DNA from: Pseudorasbora parva
Taxonomy: Eukaryota; Chordata; Actinopteri; Cypriniformes; Gobionidae
DNA: 64,000 bases
Reading direction: 5' to 3'
NCBI RefSeq assembly: GCF_024679245.1
Contig: NC_090174.1
Location: 14,401,350 to 14,465,349 of the forward strand
Part shown: piece after piece, positions 24,109 through 64,000 of the stretch
How the letters are laid out: each line of letters opens with the position of its first letter
Numbering within the stretch: the first letter of the stretch is position 1
Translations under genes and position numbers: made by a program
Notes under the pieces: model-generated
Told to the model about the DNA's origin: nothing
What the model saw: only the letters and a program-made list of their open reading frames with translations
Databases searched by the model: none

Positions 24109-24114
24109 AATAAA
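24109..24114 (+). terminator. Poly(A) signal of the cytokine-like gene
   Basis: AATAAA 237 bp after the stop, followed by a GTGTGT/T-rich element at about 24145-24163. The 3' UTR has an ATTTA pentamer near 24029, a weak hint of an AU-rich element. Confidence 0.65.
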
Positions 24115-24378
24115 AAAATGCCTTTATAATCATTTAGTAAAGCCGTGTGTTCTCTTTTTTTTAACAAATGAAAAAAATGTTGGGTAAAAATTTTGATGAT
24201 TAATGGTGAGAGTAGGAACCCAAAGTAGACTAGAGAGTTTCCAGACGAACTGTATTTAGTGTAACGCTATTTGACAACATCGGGTACCGATACAGAAATG
24301 TGGGGGAAACTGTGTTAAACATATATTCGTATTCCGTGCACAGTCACTTACGTTTGAGGTTTCTACTGGTGAAAATAC

Positions 24379-53247
<28,869 letters not shown>

Positions 53248-53338
53248 AGTATCTTTTATTCAACGTAGATCTTTTGCATTTCTGAGAATCTTGATTTTTT
53301 TTATCAGACTAAAAAGTTGCTCTATTTTGTTAATAGAC

Positions 53339-53344
53339 ATTAAA
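53339..53344 (+). terminator. Possible wdr36 poly(A) signal
   Basis: ATTAAA 92 bp after the stop with TGTGATTTTTTTT about 20 bp on. A canonical AATAAA at about 53957 is an alternative. Confidence 0.4.
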
Positions 53345-54304
53345 AGTATTCCAAATCTATATGTGATTTTTTTTGCTAACAGTTTAAACAGCATTGCACT
53401 CATATATATTGCGTAGTGGGATTTGAATGTATGAGAAAATATCAAACCAAGCCTTAAATTTCAGAAAATGTAAAGCCTTAAAAAGCAGTGATATTCATAC
53501 GTGCAAGTGTCCGAATACTAATGTACATAATAGATCTGCTATACATTTGCACACACCTACATCCAATTGGATCCTCCATCATCTCCCAGTTCTTCTCATT
53601 TTGTGTGACTGAGCAGCAAGGAAGTGAATGTGTGAGATGAGAGTGATGCTGGATTGTGGTTGTTTTGTGTCGAGCAGATACTGAACAGATGGGGCTCTGT
53701 GTGTGGGAGCCCAGAACACTCCTGCACTGCTTGAGCTTTAAAGGATGACCAGTCATGCAGGCCAGTACAGATTTGGAGTCCGTGTGGGTGATTTCTTCCT
53801 CATAGCACATTTAAATCATTACTGAAAGTGGCATATTTGAAAAATTGAAGGAAAAGATCCTCAATAATGCACATTAAGTCAAAGTCGGTAAGGGGATTGC
53901 TGTCATTCACACAAAAGAAGACTGAAGTAAATGTACATGCTTCAGACATCTGGGGTAATAAATGATTTGATAAAACATGTTTTATCTGAATAACTTAATC
54001 AGCACTTCCAAAAAAAAATTAAAATTTGGATCAGATCGTAATGCCATGGTACTTCGATAAGAATAGGCAAAAGTATTGGAGTCGTTAAAGATTATATATG
54101 AAAACTGGTAATAACATAATACATACCATAATGTAAATAGTTCTGCCAGACACCATTTAAAAAACAACAACACCATAAATTAACTGCAACAACAAATCTT
54201 ATTATAATGTCCACTTTGTCCTAAATCAAATTATTATTAAAAACATTATTTACAGTAATGAGTTTGTGTTTAATAACCAAGAAAAAAGGTTAGTTCATCA
54301 AATC

Positions 54305-55135
54305 TTATTGAACATGCAACACATTGGACACATCAAGCCTACATTTATTTGATCAAAAATATTTAAAAAAAAATGTATATTGTGATATATTACAATTTTA
54401 TTTGGTTTTAAATTTATTATACTTTAAATGATCATTTATTTTTGTGATGCAAAGCTGAACTTTCAGTATCATTCCTCTAGTCTTCAGTGTCTTCAGAAAT
54501 CATTCTAATATTCTGATTTGTTATGAGTGTTGGAAACAGTTCTGCTGCCTAATATATTTGATGAATAAAAGGTTCAAAAGAACTTTATTCAAAATAAAAA
54601 CATATTTTCAAATAATATAAATCTCCTTTACTATCAATTTAACACATCCTTGCTGAATACAATTATTGATTTATTTCAAAAAAAGGAAGAAAAAAATGAC
54701 TGACCCAAAATACTGACCAGTAGTGTATTTTGTTGTTACAAATTCTATTTTTAAAACATTTTCTTTCTTTTTTCTTCTTTTTTTTCCTTCTTTTTATTCA
54801 TCTAAAAGTATTATAAAAAGTATCACCAGTTATGAAAAAATATTAAGCAGCAGAACTGTTTCCAACTTTGAAAATGAATCATATGATTTCTGAAGGATCA
54901 TGTGACACTGAAGACTAGAGGAATGATACTGAAAATTCAGCTTTGCATCACAGAAATAAATGATCATTTAAAGTATAATAAATTGAAAACCAATTATTTG
55001 AAGTAGTAATAATATATCACAATATTACAATTTCTTTCTGTATTTTTGATCAAATAAATGCAGGCTTGATGAGCAGAATAAACTTCTTTCAAAAACATTA
55101 CAAATAGTAATGTGTCCAAACTTTTGGCCTGCATT
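54305..55135. mobile_element. Long fold-back MITE between wdr36 and camk4
   Basis: Left arm motifs (AAATGATCATTTATTT, GATGCAAAGCTGAA, TTCAGTATCATTCCTCTAGTC, GGAAACAGTTCTGCTGC) recur as reverse complement at about 54845-55075. The region 54540-54840 in the middle is AT-rich. Confidence 0.82.
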
Positions 55136-55150
55136 ATATATAGATATATA

Positions 55151-55176
55151 TGTTTATGTATGTATGTATGTATGTA

Positions 55177-55230
<54 letters not shown>
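55151..55230. repeat. (TATG)n(TG)n(TA)n microsatellite
   Basis: About seven TATG units, then about 18 TG units, then TA. Adjacent to the right end of the fold-back MITE. Confidence 0.95.
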
Positions 55231-55799
55231 ATGTTACATATTACATACATATTATGTTAAAGCTACACTTGGTAACTTTTTTTAGTTTATTCTTAGCTAA
55301 AAACACATAGTTTTTTCAAAAATATGTGCTCATTAATGTATATTTAATTCTTTCTAGGTAGGCTACCTGGATGCTGAAACCATATATGGCTAAAACCCCG
55401 ACTAGCTCGACCACAATCCACCGTTAACTTAATTGACCACGCCTCTAATTATGCAGATCTTCATTAATATAGCCTAATTTAAACAGAGCTAAAAATTAAA
55501 ATTAGGTCTGCCGTTAAGCTAAATACAGAATGTTATAGTTTTGTATAGGCCTTAAGTGTGACCCCCTATGAAAATAAAATGTCCCCCCATTATATTTTTG
55601 CCACGGCCCTGGGTTAATCTGCCTATTCATTTATAGACAGGTGTCCTTTTAAATATAGGCTAACTATAATTTGCCATAATGATCTAACCGTGTAATGCAT
55701 CTTACAAATGTATACTGGAGAGTGTTATGTAATATGTGACGTCCATTGAATCCAGGTAAATTACAAGCACACACACACACACACACACATCCTCAGCGC

Positions 55800-55936
55800 C
55801 CTACATAGGCGACAGTAAGACCCAGTGGAAGCCGCGCGCCCCGTTCAGACTTCAGAGAGCGACATGACAACCGAGATCAACTGACGCTACACACATTCCC
55901 GGCCACTCAGCGCACCTCACCAACATCCATTTACAG
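55800..55936 (+). other. camk4: camk4 5' UTR exon (probable exon 1)
   Basis: GC-richer sequence ending at the donor ACAG|GTAATG (55936). The next acceptor TTTCTGCCCAG (56030) leads into the coding exon. The 5' limit is a guess, since the transcription start is not visible. A (CA)n tract lies just upstream (about 55769-55789). Confidence 0.55.
55864..55884 (+). promoter_or_regulatory. Upstream ORF in the camk4 leader
   Basis: ATG followed by five codons and TGA (M-T-T-E-I-N), wholly inside the probable 5' UTR exon. It could dampen translation of camk4 if the leader includes it. Confidence 0.35.
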
Positions 55937-56067
55937 GTAATGTGAAAGAAAATCATGTATATCATTCGTCTCTCTATATTGCGCGTCCGCTTTTCCCTTG
56001 TCATTCCGTGCTGTTGTTGTTTCTGCCCAGATCGGCGCTTCGCTGATAGTGAACTGAAGCGCTGGAG

Positions 56068-56177
56068 ATGCTGAAAGTGACAATGCCCGCCTCTAGAGCC
56101 GCTCCTGAATACTGGATCGATGGATCCAAAAAAGAGACCCTGGCGGACTTCTACGAGCTGGAGTCTGAATTGGGACG
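56068..56177 (+). CDS. camk4: Calcium/calmodulin-dependent protein kinase IV, first coding exon (partial gene)
   Basis: The exon spans about 56031-56177. The ATG at 56068 has G at -3 and an in-frame TGA 18 bases upstream. It encodes 36 residues plus two bases: M-L-K-V-T-M-P-A-S-R, then Y-W-I-D-G-S-K-K-E-T-L-A-D-F-Y, ending E-L-E-S-E-L-G. This matches human CAMK4 (M-L-K-V-T-V-P, Y-W-I-D-G-S, V-E-S-E-L-G-R) but lacks its Ser/Ala-rich insert. The kinase phosphorylates CREB and other factors downstream of Ca2+/calmodulin in nucleus and cytoplasm. The Gly-rich ATP loop starts in the next exon, outside the window. Donor CG|GTAAGT in phase 2. Confidence 0.93.
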
Positions 56178-56340
56178 GTAAGTGGAAGTGCAGCAGTAGC
56201 TAATGTGCAGATGAGTTTTGGGGGTGGATGTGGTGTAGGCTATGCATCTCTTAAAATATCAAAGACAATTGCTTGGAACCTAATAAAATAAGCTATAACA
56301 GAATATGAAACAGATTTAGCCTACATTAAGGTAGCACTAT

Positions 56341-56880
56341 GTTGTGACCAAGCGGCAACCTCCCGCGATCTCTCTTGAAGCCAATACGGAAGTAATGTAA
56401 ACTGCAATTCCTCCACTGGCCACTAGGGACAGGCTCCAGAAGGGAGCAGAATCTCATTGAGCCCCATGTTAAAATTCTCAACTTTAAAGCAGAAAAAAAC
56501 ATGTTTACAGCCTGGTACAAATTGTGGTTTTGGCTTATAAGGCTAATTTTGATCTTCATGACAACTCTGAGGGGGGTGAATTTTTTTATAACTCATTCGT
56601 TTCCGTTATATAAAGCCTTAAGGTTCTGCATAATTAAGGGCGTGGTTACAAGTGGATAGCCATTTATCCGCCGTCTATAGTTATTGCGTCACCTCAGCTC
56701 CGCGCACATCCCGCCTTTTTGCCCATTTTCTGTTATCCGGGAGTGACACGCGTTGACTCGCTCACAAGATGGCAACGCCCAGCTCGCCCATACTTTAAGC
56801 TTCAGAACGGCTTATCAGAATCCTATGGGCGACGTCACGGACGCTACGTCCATATTTTTTTACAGTCTATGGTTGTGACC
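56341..56880. repeat. Interspersed repeat, ~540 bp, copy 2
   Basis: Same orientation as 31017-31577. GTTGTGACC occurs at both ends (56341 and 56872). The minus-strand frame here is chance. Confidence 0.8.
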
Positions 56881-56900
56881 GGTTGGTGTCCACATGGTTT

Positions 56901-56982
56901 ATACTTATTTGTTACATATACAGCCTATTTATTATAGGCTTATACTTATTTGTTACATATATAGCCTACTTATTATAGGCTA
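56901..56982. repeat. 41-bp tandem duplication
   Basis: Two adjacent units beginning ATACTTATTTGTTACATATA, differing at two or three positions. Confidence 0.85.
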
Positions 56983-57982
56983 TGTCAAAGTTATTTGACA
57001 AAAATATTATTTTGATCCTTTTTATAGTTGGTAACAATGTTGAATAGCGGAGCTTGTCCAACGCAATCAAAACTTAAATGTGGGTAAAATTTCTTGTTGC
57101 AGTTAATAAGACTATCTAATCTAGCCTATCTAATAGTTGTCACTCCAAAGATTGTGGCATTTGTGTATTAATTGTACATATTTATAGAAATTTAATTTAA
57201 CCAAAAATGTAGCTGGGATGTTGAAATATAAGCAATGATACACCTATGTTAGTTTATAGGTATTGCTTCCCCTTAATTAAAATATAAATGTTTCCTGGTA
57301 GTAATTTTGGGAACAGGGTTGAGCTTGACAATTACAGTCAAAAATACAAAATTACAAAATACATAAATGTTGCTGTTTGCTGTCACTTAATAGTGGTCAT
57401 CTAGTTTGAAAATGTTTGTTTATATGTATTTGATAGGCTACATTACATTTTGATACATATTTATTCTGACCTTATTGAATTATATATTAAAAAATATTTG
57501 CTTATTGTCCTATAAAATAATTCTGGCAACATCACTGAGCCAGACTGAGCCTTCTGTATTTGTTTAGAGATCTGAATATTTAGGATAGTTGGATATAACA
57601 CAAATTCTCGTCTTTCTCAGGCAGGGCATTTATTGATCATCGTCATGAATATATATATATATTTAATGAGGTAGGCATTTGCAGATTTCAACAAGACTCA
57701 TGGGAAAAGTTGCATCATTAAACGATTCATTAGTCTAGGACAGCAGTCATTAGTATAAACCTTTGTTGTGTTTACATTGCCACCTATTCATTCACCTCAC
57801 CAGGCAATACATATAATAGGATAGGACATCCTCAAAGTACGAAGTGTTTCCAGGACACTGTGTCTGAAACTTAAACTCAGTAGAAGTTAATAGTGTAGTT
57901 TAGCAGGCAGTCTAGGACGAGATGCTTCCTTAACAACCATTGAATCCACGTACTTCCTTAACAACTTTTTTTATTATTATTA

Positions 57983-58897
57983 AAAGGGGTAGTAGTTCAC
58001 CTAAAAATGAAAACTGTCATTATTTACTTACCCTCATGTCGTTCCAAACCTGTAATACTTTCATTCATCTTCAAATCAATTTTTTTTTAAATAAAAATAT
58101 GAGCCATTTCTGTCCCTACATTGACAGTCCACACAACTACCACTTTGACTCTTCAAAAATTTCCCGAAAAGATCAAGAATCAATATAAATTGAGCAGTTT
58201 AGTTCAAATTTTATGAAGAAACACAATCGCTTTATGCACTGAACAGATTTAATGTTGGCTTTTTTTTAAAAAGCTCATATTTAAAAAGCTTATATGCTTT
58301 TAGTCACATATAAGCATTCATCAACTCACACATCATTTGTGTTAAATGGAAGCTTAGGCCAGTTCATTTGACGTGCGAGAACCAATAAGGTTCATTCTCA
58401 TGCTATGCAGCACATTTAAGCTCCTGCAATAACCAATGAGGTTTATTCTCATGTTACGCAGCACATTTAAGCATTTGCAAGAACCAATGAGGTTCATTTT
58501 CATGTTACGCAGCACATTTGAGCTTCCGCAACAGCCAATCAGGTTCATTCTCGTGTTATGCAGCACGTTTGAGCTTCTGCAACAACCAATGAGTTTCTGA
58601 GTTTCTTCAGCTTCTGTTTATGTTCACTGATCAATGTATAAATTAATTCTGTTGATCATACAAAGTGATCATGTCTCTTCAGAAATGTTTAACTAAACCG
58701 CTCAATTCACATGGATTAGATTTATGATCTCTGTGAACTTTTTGAAGTGCCAAAGTGGTAGGTGCATAAACTGTCAATGGAGGAACAGAAATCTCTCAGA
58801 TTTCATTAAAATATCTTGATTTGTGTTTCGAAGATGAACAAAAGTCTTACTGCTTTGGAACAACATGTTTTATTTTTGGGTGAACTATCCCTTTGAA
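57983..58897. mobile_element. MITE carrying a 51-bp minisatellite (camk4 intron 1)
   Basis: Ends GGGGTAGTAGTTCACCTAAAAA and TTTTTGGGTGAACTATCCCTTT are inverted. Inner arms include TTACCCTCATGTCGTTCC on the left and AAATCTCTCAGATTTCATTAAA on the right. Related, in the opposite orientation, to the element in wdr36 intron 3. Confidence 0.8.
58365..58600. repeat. 51-bp minisatellite with CCAAT boxes, copy B
   Basis: CCAAT at 58382, 58433, 58484, 58535 and 58586, spacing exactly 51 bp. Units contain GCAGCACATTTGAGC and GGTTCATTCTCATG. Confidence 0.9.
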
Positions 58898-60759
58898 TAA
58901 ATCAAATCATTCAAGATATAAGGCAGTTGCTCTTATTTATTTTTGAGTATTATTCATGTGTTTATGTATTTTGTAAAAACATTTAAAAAAGTGTTACTCT
59001 TGTAACTTCCATATTCATGTACCATGGTATTTACATGATACTCAACAATCCACATCTAAGAAAACAATAATATTAGCATGGTGTCAAAAAAAATCATGGT
59101 ATGTTGCTTTTTTGCAAACACGTTTAAATGGCAATCAGAATTTTAATATTTAGAATTTTTTTAATTTTTGAAATATCGGAAATATAACATTACGTGTTTG
59201 TGCTGAGCCCAAATTGTCTTGGATAATCAGATTGTGGTGTACGTAGGAGGGGGAACATTCATCGATCTGTGACAGGTGGGCCATGAATTGTTGCTGAATG
59301 CCCATAAATTGTTTGTCTCTCTGTAACAATGGCTGGCCCACACACCACACTATTATATCAGCCAAGATGAGAGTTACAGTCTGTACTTTTTAGACACTTG
59401 GAGAGGCCTGGGCCACAGTCCAACAGCAAATGGACACTTAGTTCCCTTAAGGGAGCATGAATATATGAATGTCTTGGGCATATCGTATAGTAAACCAATA
59501 ATCTTCCGCTAAATGGAAATATGCATCCTACAAAAACATAGCTTTTGTTTTGTTTTCCAGAACATAAAAAATGACATTTGGTGAAAATGAATAAGGCCTA
59601 ATTATAAAACTGTTGTGAGGTTTTGTGGCAGATGCTGAACAATCGCAATCGAGGTGTCTAATTTGAGGAATGGAAACCCATGGCATGAACGTATTACAGC
59701 ACAGCACCCACATATGGAGCTGGAACAGCCTGCGGAAGCAAGACAACTGAGAGTGATGCTTATCTCCAGGCACTTAAAAATAAATTCAGTTAATGCAATT
59801 AATCTTGGAATAAAAGAATCACATGCATCTGTGCTGACGGGGGTAATATATCTGTTGATGTGATTACTTACCGGACAGCACCGGGGGAACAACATTACGA
59901 ATGAACCCAGATTTTTACATTTTCTGGGAAAATGCGAGTGGTTCTTGCCTGCGCAAAAAATCTCTGCTAAGATGCTAGTGGTTTCCAGGGGTTTGTTAGT
60001 AACATGGTAGAACATGGTACACCAAGGTACTTCTGAGAATAGCACCATGGTACTTTTTGGAACGTTTTGTGATGGTGTGTGTGTGTTTGTGTATAGCTGA
60101 AATATCAGCACACAAATCTGTATTATGACATGGGTATGGCAATGGTATTACAAGAATAGAGTGAAATATGAGGACATTACCCATGTCCCCACTTTTCAAA
60201 AGGCTTATAAATCATAAAGAATTCGTTTTTTTGAGAAACGAAAAATGCAGAATGTTTCCTGTGATGGGTAGGTTTAGGGGCAGACGGGGATATAATGTAC
60301 AGTTTGTACATTATAAAACATTACCATTTCACAAAAAAACAAACGTGTGTATGTGTGTGCTATTGCTAAGGTATTGTGTGTTTTTAGCTATTCCTGTGCG
60401 TTTGTTAGGGTGTTCTGGATGGTTGCTACTAGCATATTATAGTTAGTTACTTATTGGTCAAAGGGCCCACTCCAAATCGTTGTCCGTCCATCCATGTAAC
60501 TGATTGTTTGTGATCTGCTAGATGAAAACTGTAAGTCTGATCTTAAACTACCATTCCTTTGGCATAATTGGTTCTGGACTTTAATAATTGAAGTTTAATA
60601 ATTTGGGTTATGGGTTTGTTGAAATCTGTAGCCCTAAATATAAGCAATTGTGCTGTTTAATAGGATAGATCAGCCCAAAATGAAAATTTGGAACATGGAA
60701 AAAAAAAAGTATTTTAAAGAATGTTTTTACAATTTTATGTAATACTTTTTACCCTGGAG

Positions 60760-61150
60760 TGTCAGCAGAGACCGTGTCAATTAGTGTCTCCTCTGAATTT
60801 GCCTCACTGACACGTCATCCTCAATAAACCCGTCTCCAGCGTGACGACTCCGATCCTTCGAAAATTCCTATTCAATAATTGTTTTCTCGACGTGACATCC
60901 TCAATAAACCGTCTCTTACGTGACACCTTGAACTTTCGAATAATCCGATCTAATATGATTTCTGACCTGTAAGGTTGCCAGAATAATAATCATACACTGA
61001 TTGTTAATAGGCCAGAGGAGAACTGGCACCCCGACTGAGTCTGGTTTCTCCCAAGGTTTATTTTTCTCCATCATGCCCTGATGGAGTTTCGGGTTCCTTG
61101 CCACTGTCGCCTTTGGCTTGCCCTGCTCCGTCGGGAACACTTAAGTTTAA
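60760..61150. repeat. Teleost interspersed repeat, 5' part
   Basis: Contains GGTTTCTCCCAAGGTTTATT, GATGGAGTTTCGGGTTCCTTGCC and GTCGCCTTTGGCTTGC, sequence I know as a very common fish repeat. CATCCTCAATAAACC occurs twice (60819, 60896). Its usual 3' part appears at 62500-62690. Confidence 0.55.
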
Positions 61151-61965
61151 CTAAATATCTCTGTAAAATGTAATAAGTTCACTTTACTTAAAAAAAGTGA
61201 AGAAACCGATTGCCTTAAAAATTTCACCTAAAGTAGTGTATTATTTTTTTGTTGGCAAAACGTAACAAAATTTGTACAGAAAACTTGTTAATGAAGTATA
61301 CTTAACTCAACATTATTAGTTGTGTTAACTAGTTATTAGTGCTCACATTACTAGGAAAATATTAGGAAACCAAATGCCTTAAAATTCTCAAGTAAGCTGA
61401 ACTTAAAAAAATAAGTGAAAACAAAAAGCAACAACTGAACTCCATTCAACCCTTATTTATTACTTAATCGGTTTCCAGGTTTTCTTCAAATAAAGTGAAC
61501 GTTTTTTTAGTAGTTCACCTAGCATGAATGCACTTAACATTCAATTAAGTAAGCCTAATTGCATCAAGTTGTTCTTACTTAAACCATTCAAGTTGTGTCA
61601 ACATAATTCTGTCTGTGAGCTGAGGAAGTGTACTCCCAGAATCCATTGCAGCACGAATAAATTAATCACAGGGCAATCGTAACTCCATTTTATTATTTTT
61701 GGCTTTATCTTACCATTTTATTTGCTGTCTTTTGTCAGTATAACCCCAATAATGACAGCAAATGAACTTGTAATGGTCTTATTAAGTGTAAAAAAAAAAT
61801 GTGACCGTTGTGTGTTGTGTTTGTGTTGCATGCTGAATGTTAAAGTCTGTGTGTGACTCAAGCTTGGTCAATTGTTGGATATTGTCACAAATATAGAGGC
61901 ATTATATCAACACAATTAAAAGTTTGTCAGAAGTGTTAGCAATAAAATGTAAAAAAAAAAAAATC

Positions 61966-61968
<3 letters not shown>

Positions 61969-62004
<36 letters not shown>
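61969..62004. repeat. (TG)n microsatellite
   Basis: About 18 TG units. Confidence 0.95.
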
Positions 62005-62006
<2 letters not shown>

Positions 62007-62499
62007 TTATCTTTGCGTATATACATACTTATTACTTACCTTCCTTTGAAATCAGATAACTGTGATTTTGTGTTGCATTCCTGCATCAATAGGAAGAGAC
62101 TTTTATATTACGTAAGTTCCAAGTGCCCAACCAAAGGGAACACTGATCACCATAATGGTGAGAAATTTTTGGAAATCAACATAAATTTATGAAGTCAGCT
62201 TATGTGACACTCTCCCAAAGTATTTAGTTGTATTTTCAATTACATTCAAGATGACTGGAAAATGAAGGAATGCAACTAAGAAGAACGATGACTGCAGAAG
62301 TGGAGGAAAGGAGTGAAAAGTCTATGAAGAATTGCCCCGCCTCAACCTTTTGCCCGCCTACCTATTTAACAAATCGGTGTAACAAATGCATTAGCATGCA
62401 AATAGTTCAGATTACAATTTTTTAAAGTCAGTAAGTAAGAACAGCTATTTGATTTTACAGTGAAAAATAAAATGAATTACTAAATTAACTGTATCAACT

Positions 62500-62690
62500 T
62501 TATCACTGATCTGCCCACATTGTCACTATATGATAAATTGAAATGAGCTAATGACATCACCGTTTTTTCCCAGAGCGACTGTACAGCCGAATCAAATTTA
62601 GTTGCAATATTTTAACACTGTGAAGATGCTTTGAAACAATCATCATTGTAAAAGTGCTATATAAATAAAGGTCACTTGACTTATTTTGGT
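62500..62690. repeat. Teleost interspersed repeat, 3' part
   Basis: TGAAGATGCTTTGAAACAATC and AAAAGTGCTATATAAATAAAGG form the usual 3' end of the repeat begun at 60760, so about 1.3 kb may have been inserted between the two parts. Confidence 0.5.
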
Positions 62691-63411
62691 ATATAATGAA
62701 CGTCGGTGGGGTCCAAAACAAAAACATTGAACCAGTGTTATTTAAAAAAAATTTTTATACCATGACAGTACTTGTAAGTATTTTGAGTTGTTTTAGTAAT
62801 TGCAAATTGATTAATAATTAGTAGATTAGATTAATGTACATAAGTAATTGATTTAGGTTTTTTTTTTACGTTTAAGGGTCAGATGTACTAAACAGGGCAA
62901 AACAGCACGAGGGCGCAATTCCATTAATGTGCCGATGGGAGTGGACAGTTCGCACGTGATATGCTGATGAACACAGACGCAGTCGGATCTTTTGCATAAT
63001 GACCAGCACATTATACCCATTAGTGTCTGGTTTAAGACACGCTTTTTTGTGAAGTAAACAATGGCATGAGCACCAATAAATCGATGAGCGAAAACCTTTT
63101 TAAATCTCCTTGCATGATTAATTTAAATACTCTCCTTCCATACATTTTGCGCCTGAAAGAGTCACTCCTACAAATGCATATGCAGTAAGGTCAGCCGCAA
63201 AAATAACTCCATGCCTTTTCAACACAATTTTTTTAGTAAAACCTTACAGTTGTTGTTTTTTTTGTTGTTTTTTTTTTTGGCAAAATAGGGTTTGCGCTGG
63301 TGCAAGCTGTTAGTAAATCTTAAAGCTGCAGTAGGGAGTTTTTAGAAAACGTTGACTTAGCCTGAAAATTTGAAAAAGCACGACTCACAGGTCACTTCCT
63401 CTTGCTCTCTG

Positions 63412-64000
63412 CTGCGCTACTGCCCTCCCTCCACAGCTCCTCCACAGCTCCTCCACAGCTCCTCCACAGCACCTCCACAGCTCCTCCACAGGTCCTCCAC
63501 CTCCACACCACCTCCTAAGCTCCTCCCCCGCTCCTCCACAGGTCCTCCACAGGTCCTCCACATCCACGGCTCCTCCACAGCTCCTCCACAGCTCCTCCAC
63601 AGCTCCTCCCCCTCCACGGCTACTCCACATTACCGCCCCCTCCACAGCTCCTCCACAGCTCCTCCACAGCTCCTCCACAGCTCCTCCACGGCTCCTCCAC
63701 AGTTCCTCCCCCTCCACAGCTCTTCCACAGTTCCTCCCCCTCCACAGCTCTTTCACAGCTCCTCCCCTCCACAGCTCCTTAACAGGTCCTCCACTACTCC
63801 TCCACAGCTCCTCCACAATTCCTCCACAGCTCCTCCCCCACTCCTCTACAGCTCCTCCCCCCGGTCCTCCACAGCTTCTCACAGGTCCTCCACCTCCACA
63901 GCTCCTCCCCTGCTCCTCCACAGCTCCTCCACAGCTCCTCCCCCACTCCTCCACAGGTCCTCCACAGCTCCTCCACAGCTCCTCCACAGGTCCTCCACCT
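63412..64000. repeat. 11-bp minisatellite (CTCCTCCACAG)n
   Basis: At least 50 units with variants (GTCCTCCACAG, CTCCTCCCCC, CTCCACGG) up to the window end. The minus-strand reading frames here (11-residue period, E-E-L-W-R-S-C-G-G-A-V) follow from the repeat and are not a gene. Confidence 0.95.

Larger units (their letters stand above)
56178..64000. other. camk4 intron 1 (runs out of the window)
   Basis: At least 7.8 kb. No further camk4 exon is seen. It contains the repeats listed below; 57000-57960, 58900-60700 and 61150-62480 otherwise look unique, AT-rich and unremarkable. Confidence 0.7.

Noticed and set aside
58365..58600. CRISPR-like regular array
   Set aside because: Units are directly tandem with no distinct spacers, in a vertebrate intron; it is a minisatellite.
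59602..60111. 169-codon minus-strand frame in camk4 intron 1
   Set aside because: Cys- and Ser-rich with no motif, no promoter or splice context; likely chance. No relation to camk4.
63385..63987. 200-codon minus-strand reading frame rich in E-L-W-R-S-C-G-G
   Set aside because: Product of an 11-bp tandem repeat; the same peptide appears in other frames.

Overview
The window is vertebrate nuclear DNA, almost certainly from a teleost and most likely a cyprinid. It has compact coding exons separated by introns of up to 9 kb. The introns are packed with short inverted-repeat DNA transposons (MITEs), hAT and Tc1/mariner elements, and long dinucleotide microsatellites. Several MITE sequences (for example ends reading AAAGGTGCACTATG or AGTTCACCCAAAAATGAAA) are types I know to be abundant in zebrafish and carp relatives.

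Four genes on the + strand can be assembled from splice sites with consistent phase. (1) slc25a46, 1346-15721, complete: eight coding exons, 411 aa, an outer mitochondrial membrane carrier-family protein of mitochondrial dynamics. (2) A small five-exon gene, 22788-23872, encoding a 122-aa secreted, cysteine-rich, N-glycosylated protein. It has a TATA box, an AP-1 site and a poly(A) signal. Its position between slc25a46 and wdr36 is where mammals carry the cytokine TSLP, so I call it a candidate fish TSLP-like cytokine. (3) wdr36/utp21, 24379-53247, complete: 23 coding exons, about 893-896 aa, an SSU-processome subunit for 18S rRNA maturation. (4) camk4, 5' end only: a non-coding exon ending at 55936 and the first coding exon, 56068-56177. 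Its first intron runs to the end of the window. The order SLC25A46-TSLP-WDR36-CAMK4 matches the human 5q22.1 locus, as I remember it. At the far left, 365-822 may hold the last exons of an unrecognised upstream gene.

The rest is mostly mobile DNA. The slc25a46 introns hold a decayed DD36E-like Tc1 element, a hAT remnant, another Tc1 relic, a Harbinger-like element with ~50-bp terminal repeats nested in a hAT-like element, and a 3.5-kb fold-back structure. The slc25a46-cytokine interval holds a three-level nest (MITE, hAT, Tc1). The innermost Tc1 element has an intact 333-aa transposase with DD35E spacing and double (IR/DR) terminal repeats. The wdr36 introns hold a hAT with perfect 8-bp target duplications, an L1-like fragment, a second DD36E-like copy, a Harbinger-like element, a THAP-finger relic and a 51-bp CCAAT-bearing minisatellite. 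The same minisatellite recurs inverted in camk4 intron 1. The window ends in an 11-bp minisatellite.

The four host genes have unrelated cellular roles (mitochondrial shape, immune signalling, ribosome assembly, calcium signalling). They share a conserved neighbourhood, not an obvious pathway.
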